A DNA stretch of 62,315 nt from assembly GCF_017744555.1 (NCBI RefSeq), contig NZ_JAGIBD010000020.1, positions 1 through 62,315 on the forward strand, read 5' to 3'. This DNA comes from Cellulomonas sp. GTDB lineage: Bacteria > Actinomycetota > Actinomycetes > Actinomycetales > Cellulomonadaceae. Below, one piece after another: positions 38,820-47,171 of the stretch. A program made the translations under genes and the position numbers. Below the pieces are notes generated by a model. The model saw nothing but the letters and a program-made list of their open reading frames with translations, had not been told where the DNA came from and made no database searches. How positions within the stretch are numbered: position 1 is the first letter of the stretch; each line of letters starts with the position of its first letter.

Positions 38820-39215
38820 ATGGTCAGCATCGCCCCCCAGTCCAGTGACCCGGGTTGGGTCACGGACGACCCGTCGTGGCTGGGCTCGGCGCACGGCACC
38901 GACGCGACCGAGACCGTCACGCTCGACGTCAGCCTGTTCGACGCCGAGACGCACTACCCGGACGGCTACCTGCCGTCGGGGCTCAACCTCGCGCAGGTCA
39001 CCACGACCGGCCTGTTCGGCCCCTACGACAACGCCGCGACCGACGGCCGCGGAACGTTCGAGGGCCACCTGGTCGCCCCGCGCCACGTCGCGTCGGCCAC
39101 GCAGCGCATCGCGGCCGGCATGCTCACGCACGGCCGTGTCGTGGAGGCCAACCTGCCCGTTCCCATCGACGCCAGCGGCAAGACCGACGCCGCCGGCCGC
39201 ATCCGGTACGTCTGA
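38820..39215 (+). CDS. Head decoration protein (lambda gpD-like)
   Basis: 131 aa. PQSSDPGWVTDDPSWLGSAHGTDATETVTLDVSLFDAETHYPDGYLPSGLNLAQVTTTGLFGPYDNAATDGRGTFEGHLVAPRHVASATQR follows the gpD/HDPD pattern (YPDG-x-x-x-S-G, D-G-R-G-T-x-E-G-H-L-V). Binds trimer points of the expanded capsid. Strong ribosome-binding site (TGGAGG) and position just before the capsid gene support high expression. Confidence 0.88.
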   Translation: MVSIAPQSSDPGWVTDDPSWLGSAHGTDATETVTLDVSLFDAETHYPDGYLPSGLNLAQVTTTGLFGPYDNAATDGRGTFEGHLVAPRHVASATQRIAAGMLTHGRVVEANLPVPIDASGKTDAAGRIRYV

Positions 39216-39229
39216 GGAGGACGACGATC

Positions 39230-40309
39230 ATGAGCGAGATCCTCTTCGAGGCGCTGCCCCCGGCCGACCTGACCGTGTTCGCGCGGCAGCTCGCGGCGCG
39301 GGAGGTCGACCCGCTGGTGCAGGTCATCCCGAACCGGGTCATCCGGGGCCGCCGGTCCCGCGTCACGCGGGTCAGCCGCACTACGACGGCCGCGAAGTTC
39401 CGGTCGTTCGACGCGGAGACCCCCATCGGCCGGCGCCCGGTCGCGGCGACGGTCGAGTCCGTCGAGCTCGCGCCGCTGGGCCAGAAGCTCCCCCTGCGGG
39501 AGCTGGAGATCCTGGACCGGTACCTCGCCGACAACTCGGACCTCAAGGACGTCATCGCAGCGCTGTACGACGACACGGAGAACAACGTGGCGTCGATCCT
39601 GAACCGGGCGCTGCAGCTCCGCGGGCAGTTCCTGTTCACGGGCGGCGTCCAGATCGAGGAGAACGGGTTCATCCAGGAGGCCGACTTCGGGCTCCCGGCG
39701 GACCACAACCTCGACCTGGCCGACGTCGGCGACGCGTGGTCCGACCCGGACGCGCCGATCATCGACCTCGAGCTCGCGTGGGTCGAGCAGGTGCAGGACG
39801 AGACCCAGGAGACCGTGGTGCGGGCCGTCGTCTCGTCCCGCATCGCCCGAGCGATGCTGACGAACCGGCAGTACGTCGCCGCGGCGAACGTCACCACCGG
39901 CCGGGTCACCCCGGCGGTGCGCGACGCCGTCCGCGCGGAGTACGGCCTGCCTCCGCTGCTCGTCGTGGACGCGAAGGTCGGCGGGGCCCGCGTCACCCCG
40001 GACAACAAGATCGCGCTCGTGACGAGCACGGTCGCGGAGTTCCAGTGGGGTGACACCGCGGAGGGCCTGACGCTCCTCGGGTCGAACGCGGTCGACCAGG
40101 TGTCGACGGTGGCGCCGAAGATCACGGCGTCGGCGTGGAAGACCACGGACCCGGTGAACCTCTGGTCCAAGGCGAACGCCACGGGCCTGGTCGTCGCCGG
40201 CGACATCAACGGCCTCTTCGTCGCGGAGGTCCTCGAGCCGGCCACGACGCCCGAGGGTCGCATCGCGATCGACGTCGAGCCCGACGAGGACGACGACGCC
40301 GGTCTCTGA
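39230..40309 (+). CDS. Major capsid protein (gpE-type)
   Basis: 359 aa, AGGAGG upstream. Follows the scaffold and decoration genes. VDPLVQVIPNRVIRGRRSRVTRVSRTTTAAKFRSFDAETPIGRR and LGQKLPLRELEILDRYLADNS, with VVSSRIARAMLTNRQYVAAANVTTGRVTPAVRDAVRAEYGLPPLLVVDAKVGG fit the lambda-E/HK97-fold family major capsid proteins of actinophages. Acidic C-terminus (DVEPDEDDDAGL). Protein comprises the procapsid lattice. Confidence 0.9.
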   Translation: MSEILFEALPPADLTVFARQLAAREVDPLVQVIPNRVIRGRRSRVTRVSRTTTAAKFRSFDAETPIGRRPVAATVESVELAPLGQKLPLRELEILDRYLADNSDLKDVIAALYDDTENNVASILNRALQLRGQFLFTGGVQIEENGFIQEADFGLPADHNLDLADVGDAWSDPDAPIIDLELAWVEQVQDETQETVVRAVVSSRIARAMLTNRQYVAAANVTTGRVTPAVRDAVRAEYGLPPLLVVDAKVGGARVTPDNKIALVTSTVAEFQWGDTAEGLTLLGSNAVDQVSTVAPKITASAWKTTDPVNLWSKANATGLVVAGDINGLFVAEVLEPATTPEGRIAIDVEPDEDDDAGL

Positions 40310-40317
40310 CCGCTGAT

Positions 40318-40354
40318 GGACGGCCCCCACTCCTGCACGGGGTGGGGGCCGTCC
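40318..40354 (+). terminator. 13-bp hairpin after the capsid gene
   Basis: GGACGGCCCCCAC (40318-40330) and GTGGGGGCCGTCC (40342-40354) pair perfectly around an 11-nt loop, starting 8 bp after the capsid stop. Not followed by a U-run. Probably a partial terminator or mRNA-stabilising end that keeps capsid mRNA in excess over downstream genes. Confidence 0.75.
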
Positions 40355-40371
40355 CGTACCGGAGGTGCCTG

Positions 40372-40785
40372 ATGGCGCAGGGTCGTGCCGCGCTCGTGCA
40401 GTCCCCCGTGGGGGACCTGGTGGTGTCGCAGGGGTCGGACAACACGTACCGCTACCGGTACGGCACCCGGGCGGCCCCGGACGCCCCGGTGGAGTACGTG
40501 GACCTGACGGGGTGGGCGGGGCGCGCGCAGGTGCGTCCGCGGCCGGGTGGCGACGTGTGGCTGTCCGTCACCACCGAGGCCCCGACCGACCACGGGTCGA
40601 CCCTGACCCTCGACGCGGACGGGTTCGTGACCCTGCACGTGCACCACTCGGAGACGGAACAGCCCGCGTGGAACAGCCCTGCGCGGGCGAAGGGCGCCTG
40701 GGACCTCGAGCTCGTGGCGCCGAATGGAGAGGTCGTGCGACTGGTGATGGGTGAGGTACTCGTGAGCGCGGACGTGACGCGATGA
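40372..40785 (+). CDS. Small virion-region protein, 137 aa
   Basis: ATG after GGAGGTGCC. Beta-rich: YRYRYGTRAAPDAPVEYVDLTGWAGRAQVRPRPGGDVWLSVTTEAPTDHGSTLTLDADGFVTLHVHHSETEQPAWNSPARAKGAWDLELVAPNG. Resembles small beta-sandwich phage proteins found before collagen-like fibres. It overlaps the fibre gene by 4 bp, so a chaperone or fibre-base role is plausible. Confidence 0.6.
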   Translation: MAQGRAALVQSPVGDLVVSQGSDNTYRYRYGTRAAPDAPVEYVDLTGWAGRAQVRPRPGGDVWLSVTTEAPTDHGSTLTLDADGFVTLHVHHSETEQPAWNSPARAKGAWDLELVAPNGEVVRLVMGEVLVSADVTR

Positions 40786-42014
40786 CCGACGTGGTGGAGG
40801 TCGTGCAGCCTCCTGTCGAGGTCGTCGAGATCCCGGTCGTCGTCGGCCCGCGTGGTGACCCCGGTGCCGACGGCGTGGACGGCGCTCCGGGCCGTGAGGT
40901 CGAGCTGCGCGCGGCCGCCGGGTTCGTGCAGTGGCGGTACGTCCGTGACACCGCGTGGGTCGACCTCGTGCCGCTGGCCGATTTGCAGGGGCCGCCCGGG
41001 CAGGACGGCGCCCCCGGCAGGGACGGCACCGACGGCGAGCCCGGGCGTGACGGGGCCGACGGTGCGCCTGGGCCGGACGGACGGTCGGTCGAGCTGCGGA
41101 CCGCGGGCGGCTTCGTGCAGTGGCGGCAGACCGGCGGTGCGTGGGCGGACCTCGTGCCGCTCGAGTCGCTCACCGGACCCGCGGGACCGGACGGCGCGGA
41201 CGGCCCCGCGGGCGCGGACGGAGCGTCGGCGTACGACGTCGCGGTCGCGCGGGGCTTCACCGGGACGGAGGCCGAGTGGCTGACCTCGCTGCGCGGCCCG
41301 AAGGGTGACCCCGGCGACCCGGGCGGGCTGGACGCGACGGGTGTCTCGGCGGGTCGTGTGCCGACGGCCGACGGTGCAGGCGCCTGGTCGTGGCAGCCGG
41401 TGGCGGGCGGGGGCGGGGGCGGGATCTCGGTGCAGGACACGCCTCCCGAGGCCCCTCAGCCGGGGGACCTGTGGCTCGACACGACCAGCGCGACGCTGCG
41501 CGCGTGGGACGCCGCCGCACTGGACCCCGACGACAACCCGGGCGTGTGGCTCCCGACCGGCGCGTCCATCGACGCCAACGGGCAGACGACCGTGACCCTC
41601 ATCGGCGACGGGGCATCCGCTGCCGCCGCGGGCGACGAGCGACGCGCGACGACGGTCGTCGGGTGCTACGCCGCGACTCACGGCACGTACTCCGTGGCGC
41701 TCGGCGACTCGGCTACGGCCGACACCAGTGGTGTCGCGGTTGGATCGGGCGCGCGAGCCAGCAACGCCATCCACACAGCGGAGAGCGCGGTTGCGATCGG
41801 CGACTACGCCGAGGCGCAGTACGCGCGCTCGATCGCTCTCGGCGCACAGGCGAGCACCGAGGCCGAGGATGAGTGCCGAGTCAACGCGACCGACCTCCGT
41901 CTGTACAGCAGCATGACGTCGGACGCGAGCCGGGTCATCCTCCGGTCACCGAACGGCAACCGCTTCGGGATCACAGTGACCGACGGTGGCGCGCTCGTCG
42001 TCACGCAGGCGTAG
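40782..42014 (+). CDS. Collagen-like / YadA-head-like fibre protein
   Basis: 410 aa. Has two Gly-X-Y collagen blocks (GPRGDPGADGVDGAPGR; GPPGQDGAPGRDGTDGEPGR...), two near-copies of a beta unit (VELRAAAGFVQWR...VDLVPL and VELRTAGGFVQWR...ADLVPL), another collagen block, a Gly hinge (GGGGGG), then YadA-type repeats (YSVALGDSATADTSGVAVGSGARASNAIHTAESAVAIGDYAEAQYARSIALGAQAS). Trimeric fibre. Lying between the capsid and connector genes, it may decorate the head rather than the tail. Overlaps the previous gene. Confidence 0.85.
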   Translation: MTDVVEVVQPPVEVVEIPVVVGPRGDPGADGVDGAPGREVELRAAAGFVQWRYVRDTAWVDLVPLADLQGPPGQDGAPGRDGTDGEPGRDGADGAPGPDGRSVELRTAGGFVQWRQTGGAWADLVPLESLTGPAGPDGADGPAGADGASAYDVAVARGFTGTEAEWLTSLRGPKGDPGDPGGLDATGVSAGRVPTADGAGAWSWQPVAGGGGGGISVQDTPPEAPQPGDLWLDTTSATLRAWDAAALDPDDNPGVWLPTGASIDANGQTTVTLIGDGASAAAAGDERRATTVVGCYAATHGTYSVALGDSATADTSGVAVGSGARASNAIHTAESAVAIGDYAEAQYARSIALGAQASTEAEDECRVNATDLRLYSSMTSDASRVILRSPNGNRFGITVTDGGALVVTQA

Positions 42015-42037
42015 GACCGCACAGAAGGCGTCGTCGA

Positions 42038-42484
42038 CTACCGCCTCCAGCGGCGCCGGACTGGCGCCTGCTCGGTGGCGATGCGCGTCTCCATCTCGGC
42101 GTACCCAGTCACCCATGTGCGCGCATTCGCCAACTCAATCTCGTAGCGACGGCCCATTCTGAGCAACGCCCAGGACGCGAACATCAACAGGCCGAGTAGG
42201 ACCGTCACGACGACAGGCCCTACGTTGCGGAGAGCCCTGATGTCTTCGTAGATCGGGCTCTCCCACACAAGTGCTAGTGCACCCACGCTGAACGTGATGA
42301 TGGCCAGCACGGGGCCGACCCAGGCTCGATGGAACACGCGCTCTGCCGTTTCCGCGGTCTGCTGAGCCACCAGCCGTCGCTCAAGTCGCTGATCATCCTT
42401 GAGACTGCGGTAGGCCGTGAGGTCGGCGACGGTGGCAGGGCGACGCCAGATCTCTGCCGGAGTCGGTGCAGGGTGCGAGCTCAT
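42038..42484 (-). CDS. Antisense two-TM membrane protein (moron candidate)
   Basis: 148 aa on the minus strand, ATG at 42484. PAEIWRRPATVADLTAYRSLKDDQRLERRLVAQQTAETAERVFHRAWVGPVLAIITFSVGALALVW has a charged helix followed by a transmembrane helix; then VGPVVVTVLLGLLMFASWALLRM is a second one and a basic tail follows. It is AT-richer than the head genes around it and opposes them, so it is likely lysogenically expressed cargo. Same layout (helix + TM pair) as the minus-strand gene at 29677-30345. Confidence 0.75.
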   Translation of the reverse strand: MSSHPAPTPAEIWRRPATVADLTAYRSLKDDQRLERRLVAQQTAETAERVFHRAWVGPVLAIITFSVGALALVWESPIYEDIRALRNVGPVVVTVLLGLLMFASWALLRMGRRYEIELANARTWVTGYAEMETRIATEQAPVRRRWRR

Positions 42485-42570
42485 GGCTCGTGACCGTAGC
42501 GCCCGAGGCGAGCCCACGTCCTGAGAACCCGAGCCGCAATGAACTGCACCCTTGCCAGCACTATGCCCGC

Positions 42571-42903
42571 ATGGACCTGTCGCAGCGTGACCTCGAGCGG
42601 GTGCGGGACTACGTCGGTGACACCCCCGACGACACGACCCTGTACCTGTACGCCGAGGACGCGACGCGCTGGCAGGAGGTCGCCCTGAGGGTCCTCTACC
42701 GGCGCCGCGCGAACGCCGCCGCCGGCGGGTCGTCGGCGAAGACGTTCGCCCTCGACGGGGTGCTGTCCGTGGGCCTGGCGACGGCGGACACGAAGTCCCT
42801 CACCGAGGCGATCACGGACCTCGAGGCGCAGATCGCCGCCGCCAACGGGTCGTCGTCCGGGATGTCCGTCGGCCTGATCCGCCGGCCGGACCGGTACCGG
42901 TGA
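42571..42903 (+). CDS. Head-tail connector protein
   Basis: 110 aa. LSQRDLERVRDYVGDTPDDTTLYLYAEDATRWQEVALRVLYRRRANAAAGGSSAKTFALDGVLSVGLATADTKSLTEAITDLEAQIAAANG is a helical adaptor of the gp6/gp15-like fold found after capsid genes. ATG with no strong ribosome-binding site; next gene overlaps by 4 bp. Confidence 0.65.
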   Translation: MDLSQRDLERVRDYVGDTPDDTTLYLYAEDATRWQEVALRVLYRRRANAAAGGSSAKTFALDGVLSVGLATADTKSLTEAITDLEAQIAAANGSSSGMSVGLIRRPDRYR

Positions 42904-43895
42904 CGCAGCCGCGCGAGCTCGAGGACCTCACGACGGCCCTCGTCGCTGACCTGCAGGCGGTGTACGACGAGGTCCTCGCGCTGCTGGTCGCCCTCGCGGA
43001 CGAGGTCGCGTCGCTGCGGGTCACGGTACGGCAGCAGCGCGCGCGGGCCGTGCTGCGCGACGTCGAGGCCCTCATCGGCCGCGCGGACACGATCGCCGCC
43101 CGGCACGTCCTCGGTGGGACCCGCACGGCGTACGAGGTCGGGGCGTGGGCCACGGCCCTCACCGCGGGCGGCGGCGCGACGTTCGCTGCGGTCGACGTCG
43201 ACGCGATCACCGCGCTCGCGCAGGACACGATGAGCGACCTCCTGGCGGCGACCAAGGGGATGCGCGAGGACGTGAAGATCGTCGTCCGGGACCTCGTCCG
43301 CCAGCAGGTCCGCTCGAAGGTGTACCTCGGGCAGACCGCGACGCAGGCGGGTCGCACGCTCGCGCAGCAGCTCGCGGACCGCGGCATCGTGGCCGTGATC
43401 TACCGCGACGGGCGCGCGGTGTCGCTGCCGGTGTACGCGGACATGGTGATGCGCACGAAGACCGCGATCGCCTACCAGGAGGGCGGTCTGAGCCAGGGCA
43501 ACCGGCTCGGGGTGGTGTGGTGGGAGGTCATGGACGGCCCGGGGTGTGGGTGGACGTCGCATGACGACCCCCGGAAGGCCGACGGGCTGATCGTCGACCT
43601 CGACGACGCCCGCGCCCACCCGATCTCGCACCCGAACTGCCGCCGGTCGACATCCCCGCGCCCGGACATCCGCAGCGCGGACCACGCGCGACGCGCGGAC
43701 GCCACGCGGCCCACCGACGAGGCGGTGTGGCGGGCCGCCGTCGAGGCGCAGGCCGCGGCGACTGGCACAACCGGGCTGTCCCTCACCCCGGAGCGCGCGA
43801 CCGCGTCGGTCGGGTTCGACGTCCTGCCGAACACCGCGGCGGCCCGCCGGCATGCCGCGACGCTCGCACGACACCAGGTGGCACCAGCGGGGTGA
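42900..43895 (+). CDS. Minor capsid protein, MuF-like
   Basis: 331 aa, GTGA overlap. Long N-terminal helices, then MVMRTKTAIAYQEGGLSQGNRLGVVWWEVMDGPGCGWTSHDDPRKADGLIVDLDDARAHPISHPNCRRSTSPR: the phage MuF-type C-terminal domain, with D-G-x-x-C-G-W...HPNCRR. Proteins of this type are minor head components at the portal vertex and sometimes ejected. The C-terminal 60 residues are a basic tail. Confidence 0.85.
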   Translation: MTQPRELEDLTTALVADLQAVYDEVLALLVALADEVASLRVTVRQQRARAVLRDVEALIGRADTIAARHVLGGTRTAYEVGAWATALTAGGGATFAAVDVDAITALAQDTMSDLLAATKGMREDVKIVVRDLVRQQVRSKVYLGQTATQAGRTLAQQLADRGIVAVIYRDGRAVSLPVYADMVMRTKTAIAYQEGGLSQGNRLGVVWWEVMDGPGCGWTSHDDPRKADGLIVDLDDARAHPISHPNCRRSTSPRPDIRSADHARRADATRPTDEAVWRAAVEAQAAATGTTGLSLTPERATASVGFDVLPNTAAARRHAATLARHQVAPAG

Positions 43896-43905
43896 CGATC
43901 CCCGC

Positions 43906-44250
43906 ATGAGCCTCGCATCGATCGCCATCACCGCGCAGCCGGGTGAGCACGCGATCCTCGTCGACGGTCAGGAGGTCGAGGCCGTCCGGGCTGTGCTGGA
44001 GATCGGCGAGGGGCAGATCCCGACGCTCACGGCCTGGGTCACGGGCGCCGGCACGATCACCGCGGAGGGCGTCGTGCAGATCGTGCGCGACCCCACCGCG
44101 CAGGAGATCGACCAGGCTGCGGTCGCCGCGCTGCGCCGCCTCGACGCCACAGACGTCGCGGCTCGGGTGCAGCAGCGCCTTCGCATCACGCCGCGGGCCG
44201 ACCCCTACCAGACCACCCTCGACGTCATCGTGGAGCTCGCCGATGGTTGA
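43906..44250 (+). CDS. Head-region small protein, 114 aa
   Basis: ATG. LASIAITAQPGEHAILVDGQEVEAVRAVLEIGEGQIPTLTAWVTGAGTITAEGVVQIVRDPTAQEIDQAAVAALRRLDATDVAARVQQRL is beta-rich then helical. Not recognised; position among connectors suggests virion assembly. Next gene starts inside it. Confidence 0.55.
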   Translation: MSLASIAITAQPGEHAILVDGQEVEAVRAVLEIGEGQIPTLTAWVTGAGTITAEGVVQIVRDPTAQEIDQAAVAALRRLDATDVAARVQQRLRITPRADPYQTTLDVIVELADG

Positions 44251-44650
44251 CCTGAGCCCGCTGTTCGCGATCGGTGAGGCGCTGGTGCGTGACGCGGTCC
44301 GCACCGGCGGCACCACCGTGCGCCTGGAGACCCGTGTGACCACTCGGGCCCCCGACACGCTCCGCGACACCGTCACCACCACGGCCCTCGGCACGCACCC
44401 GGCGCTCGTCGTCCCCGCGGGCAACGTCAACGCGACGACCGACCCCGTGCCGGGTGTCGAGCTGCGGCCCGGGGACTGGAAGGTCGTCCTGGCGCCCGAC
44501 GTCACGCCGCCTCCGGTCGGGGCGTGGGTCGTCGTCGAGGCGTCCCGGGACCTGCACCTGCCGGGCATGGACGCGAAGGTCCTCGGGCACACCGTGTCGT
44601 CGGCCGGCGCGGTGCTGCTCGTGTTCGCGCGGCCGGGGCCGGCGCAGTGA
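44243..44650 (+). CDS. Head-tail connector (DUF6093-like)
   Basis: 135 aa. LEALVRDAVRTGGTTVRLETRVTTRAPDTLRDTVTTTALGTHPALVVPAG...LRPGDWKVVLAPDVTPPPVGAWVVVEASRDLHLPGMDAKVLGHTVSSAGAV resembles actinophage connector/stopper proteins (DUF6093-type, with R-P-G-D-x-x-V...P-x-x-G). GTGA overlap onward. Seals the head exit and docks the tail. Confidence 0.65.
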   Translation: MVDLSPLFAIGEALVRDAVRTGGTTVRLETRVTTRAPDTLRDTVTTTALGTHPALVVPAGNVNATTDPVPGVELRPGDWKVVLAPDVTPPPVGAWVVVEASRDLHLPGMDAKVLGHTVSSAGAVLLVFARPGPAQ

Positions 44651-45087
44651 AGGTCGAGGTGTACGGGTCCGTCCCGCTCGACTCCCTCGCGGTCGCGGCA
44701 GAGGACGAGGTGTCCCGCGTCGTCACGGACTCCGCGCTGGCGCTGCTGACGCAGATCCGCCGCAACGCGGCGACCGGGTCGCACAAGCCCGGGGCGCCGC
44801 ACATCCCCGGCACCGGTCCCGGCCCGAACGTCGCCACCGGCGACTACCGGCGGTCGTGGGCTGTGCAGACCGGTCGTGACGCCGCCGGCGCCGTGGTGGC
44901 GCTCGTGTCGACACGGTCCCCGCAGGGCCCCCGCCTGGAGTACGGGTTCACCGATGTCGACTCCCTCGGCCGCCGGTACGCCCAGCCGCCGTACCCGCAC
45001 GTCCGTCCCGCCGTCGAGCAGTACCGGCCCCGCTTCGAGGCCGACATGGCCGCCGCGCTCGCGCGCGCCGTGAGGAGGTCGCAGTGA
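44647..45087 (+). CDS. HK97 gp10-like head-tail protein
   Basis: 146 aa, GTGA overlap. LLTQIRRNAATGSHKPGAPHIPGTGPGPNVATGDYRRSWAVQTG...RLEYGFTDVDSLGRRYAQPPYPHVRPAVEQYRPRFEADMAAALARAV is the HK97 gp10 signature (TG-x-Y-R-S; YG; P-x-P-H-x-R-P...). A tail-completion/adaptor protein. Very strong family pattern. Confidence 0.85.
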   Translation: MKVEVYGSVPLDSLAVAAEDEVSRVVTDSALALLTQIRRNAATGSHKPGAPHIPGTGPGPNVATGDYRRSWAVQTGRDAAGAVVALVSTRSPQGPRLEYGFTDVDSLGRRYAQPPYPHVRPAVEQYRPRFEADMAAALARAVRRSQ

Positions 45088-45530
45088 GCCTGACCCGCAC
45101 CCGCGTCCCGCTGGAAGCCGTTCGGACCCTGCTCACGGTCGAGATGCCGCCCCTGTACGCGGTGTCCCTGGACGGCGGATCCCTCGCCGACGGCACGACC
45201 CCCGTGTCCAGGGAGGTCGTCATCGACCCGGTCACGACCCCGGACCCGCAGTGGGTCACGATGGGCGCCCCCGAGCGCTCCACGATGCTCATCCAGGTCA
45301 CGATCCGCGACACCACCCGCGAGGGCTGCCGCCTGGCTGGCGACCACGTGCGCGACGTCCTGACGTCCCGGCGCCGCGGCGGCGCCGTGTACCCGCTGGA
45401 CGCCGCCGGGTACGTGTTCGACGTGCCCACGTCACAGCAGGACGGGCACGTCGAGACGTCTGGCGGCGTGCACACGTGGGTCGAGACGTTCCGCCTGGGC
45501 TGGCAGTACCGAGTGGCACCCCCCGCCTGA
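45084..45530 (+). CDS. Tail terminator protein
   Basis: 148 aa, GTGA overlap. VRTLLTVEMPPLYAVSLDGGS...VTMGAPERSTMLIQVTIRDTTREGCRLAGDHVRDVLTSRRRGGAVYPLDAAGYVFDVPTSQQDGHVETSGGVHTWVETFRLGWQY: alpha-beta sandwich typical of gpU/HK97 gp10-adjacent tail terminators. Caps tail tube polymerisation just before the tail-tube gene. Confidence 0.75.
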   Translation: MSLTRTRVPLEAVRTLLTVEMPPLYAVSLDGGSLADGTTPVSREVVIDPVTTPDPQWVTMGAPERSTMLIQVTIRDTTREGCRLAGDHVRDVLTSRRRGGAVYPLDAAGYVFDVPTSQQDGHVETSGGVHTWVETFRLGWQYRVAPPA

Positions 45531-45577
45531 CCATCCGGGGAGCAGCGACACGGCTGCCTGACCCCGGAGGTACACAC

Positions 45578-46075
45578 ATGGCCCTGTACATGTGGCGCGG
45601 TACGGGCAGCGCGTACTGGCTGCCCGCGGACATCGAGGTCGGTCCCCTGGGCCCGACCGAGGAGCAGCTCGCGGACCCCGACGTCCTCGACCTGACGGAC
45701 TCCACGACCGGTGTGTCGGGGCTCGAGACGACCCCGAACAACATCAACGTCCCGATCCTGCGCTCGCGCACGCCGATCCAGATCGCCGGTGAGGAGACGC
45801 TCGGCACGCCGACGCTCACCGTGGTCGACGACGACGGCACGGACTCCCTGGCGCTGCTGCGGCAGGAGGTCCTCGACACGCTGACCCCGGGGGCCGAGGG
45901 CACGCTCGTGTTCTTCCTGCACACGCAGGCCCCCGCCGTCGGGGACAAGTGCTACTGGCAGCGCGAGGTCGTGTCCGCGCAGGTCCCGACGCTCACCCTC
46001 GACGCCGCCGCGTCGACGGTCGGCATCACGTTCGCCGCGTCGCACGCCCTGCGCAAGGGCGCCGTCCAGGCCTGA
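45578..46075 (+). CDS. Major tail (tube) protein
   Basis: 165 aa, GGAGG 9 nt upstream. MALYMWRGTGSAYWLPADIEVGPLGPTEEQLADPDVLDLTDSTTGVSGLETTPNNINVPILRSRTPIQIAGEETLGTPTLTVVDDDGTDS...VFFLHTQAPAVGDKCYWQREVVSAQVPTL is the tube protein pattern in many actinophages. Followed by two chaperone genes and the tape measure, the conserved order. Confidence 0.85.
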   Translation: MALYMWRGTGSAYWLPADIEVGPLGPTEEQLADPDVLDLTDSTTGVSGLETTPNNINVPILRSRTPIQIAGEETLGTPTLTVVDDDGTDSLALLRQEVLDTLTPGAEGTLVFFLHTQAPAVGDKCYWQREVVSAQVPTLTLDAAASTVGITFAASHALRKGAVQA

Positions 46076-46149
46076 CCCCGCGCTGCGCCCGCCCACCCAT
46101 GCCGCCCCGGGGTGGGCGGGCGCCACCACACCCACAGGAAGGCACCACC

Positions 46150-46647
46150 GTGGACAAGAAGCCCCGCACCGTCTCCGTCCCGATCGTCACGGACCCCGCC
46201 ATCGAGCAGGCCGTCCTCGACGCGAAGCGCACCCTCGACGCGCGGTCGCAGACGCTCCTCGAGACGTTCAACGCCCGGGTCCGCCAGCACCAGACCATGC
46301 ACCCCGACGCGGACGCGCCGCAGGCCGTCTACGACGCGGACATGGCCGAGCTCGCCGACCTGGAGGCCGCCTACACGAAGGCACAGGCCGCCCTCAACGA
46401 GCACGCCACCGTGTACTCGTTCCGCCCGCTCGGGTTCAAGGCGTGGCGCGCGCTCAAGGCAGCGCACCCGTCGAAGAACAAGGACGAGCTGTTCGACCTC
46501 GACTCGATCGCGGCCCCGCTGCTGCGTGACGCGTCGTACGAGCCGCGTCTGTCGGCGGCGCAGGTCGAGGACATCCTCACCTCGGACGCGTGGTCCGAGG
46601 GCGAGGTCTCCCTGCTCATCGGCGCCGCGGTGACGGTGCAGTCCTGA
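46150..46647 (+). CDS. Tail assembly chaperone 1
   Basis: 165 aa, GTG after AGGAAGG. Lys-rich start then YTKAQAALNEHATVYSFRPLGFKAWRALKAAHPSKNKDELFDLDSIAAPLLRDASYEPRLSAAQVEDILTSDAWSEGEVSLLIGAAVTV, the first chaperone pattern. Stop overlaps the next ATG (TGATG). In most siphophages a -1 slip here yields a fused product; the frame below is open upstream of its ATG and lies at -1, but no clear slippery heptamer was found. Confidence 0.85.
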   Translation: MDKKPRTVSVPIVTDPAIEQAVLDAKRTLDARSQTLLETFNARVRQHQTMHPDADAPQAVYDADMAELADLEAAYTKAQAALNEHATVYSFRPLGFKAWRALKAAHPSKNKDELFDLDSIAAPLLRDASYEPRLSAAQVEDILTSDAWSEGEVSLLIGAAVTVQS

Positions 46648-47171
46648 TGGCGCAGGGGACGCGGCGGGTGTGGGCGGACCTGCGGTTCACCCACCCCGCC
46701 GTCGACCCCGCAGAGCCCACGGACGAGTTCGCGCAGGCTGTGATCGCCGCGGCCGGCGGCGACCCGGACGTGTGGGAGACCGGCGGGGAGAGGGACGCGC
46801 TCACCGCGTACCAGCGCGCCCTGCGCGACCTGGTTCCCGACCACACGTGGGCGGTCGATGCGCTCGCCCGCGACCCGCTCCTCGCGCTGGAGGTCGAGGT
46901 ATGCGCCGACCTCGGGATCTCGCACGACGCCTTCCTGGACTGGCCCGAGCGTTCGCAGGACCTTGCGATCGCCCGGCACATCCGCCACGCCGATGTCTGC
47001 CCCGCCGGTCGCCACCCTCGTGAGGCGATGACTGACCCGGACGCCGTCGACATCCACCGCGTCTACTGCGCGGCGTGCGCGCGCGAGCACGAGCTCGACG
47101 AGCGACTGAAGGACGCCGCACCGGACATGACGGTGGGCTGGTTCACGGAGGTGCGCCGTGTCCCTCGGTGA
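46647..47171 (+). CDS. Tail assembly chaperone 2-like
   Basis: 174 aa from an ATG in TGATG. LRFTHPAVDPAEPTDEFAQAVIAAAGGDPDVWETGGERDALTAYQRALRDLVPDHTWAVDALARDPLLALEVEVCADLGISHDAFLDWPERSQDLAIARH...CPAGRHPREAMTDPDAVDIHRVYCAACAREHELD: has an added Cys/His zinc-like end not usual for the second chaperone. Independent start implies it can be made without frameshift. Confidence 0.75.
   Translation: MAQGTRRVWADLRFTHPAVDPAEPTDEFAQAVIAAAGGDPDVWETGGERDALTAYQRALRDLVPDHTWAVDALARDPLLALEVEVCADLGISHDAFLDWPERSQDLAIARHIRHADVCPAGRHPREAMTDPDAVDIHRVYCAACAREHELDERLKDAAPDMTVGWFTEVRRVPR

Noticed and set aside
46590..46650. Programmed -1 frameshift between the tail chaperones
   Set aside because: The second frame is open upstream and at -1, but no slippery heptamer is visible and the second ORF has its own coupled ATG.
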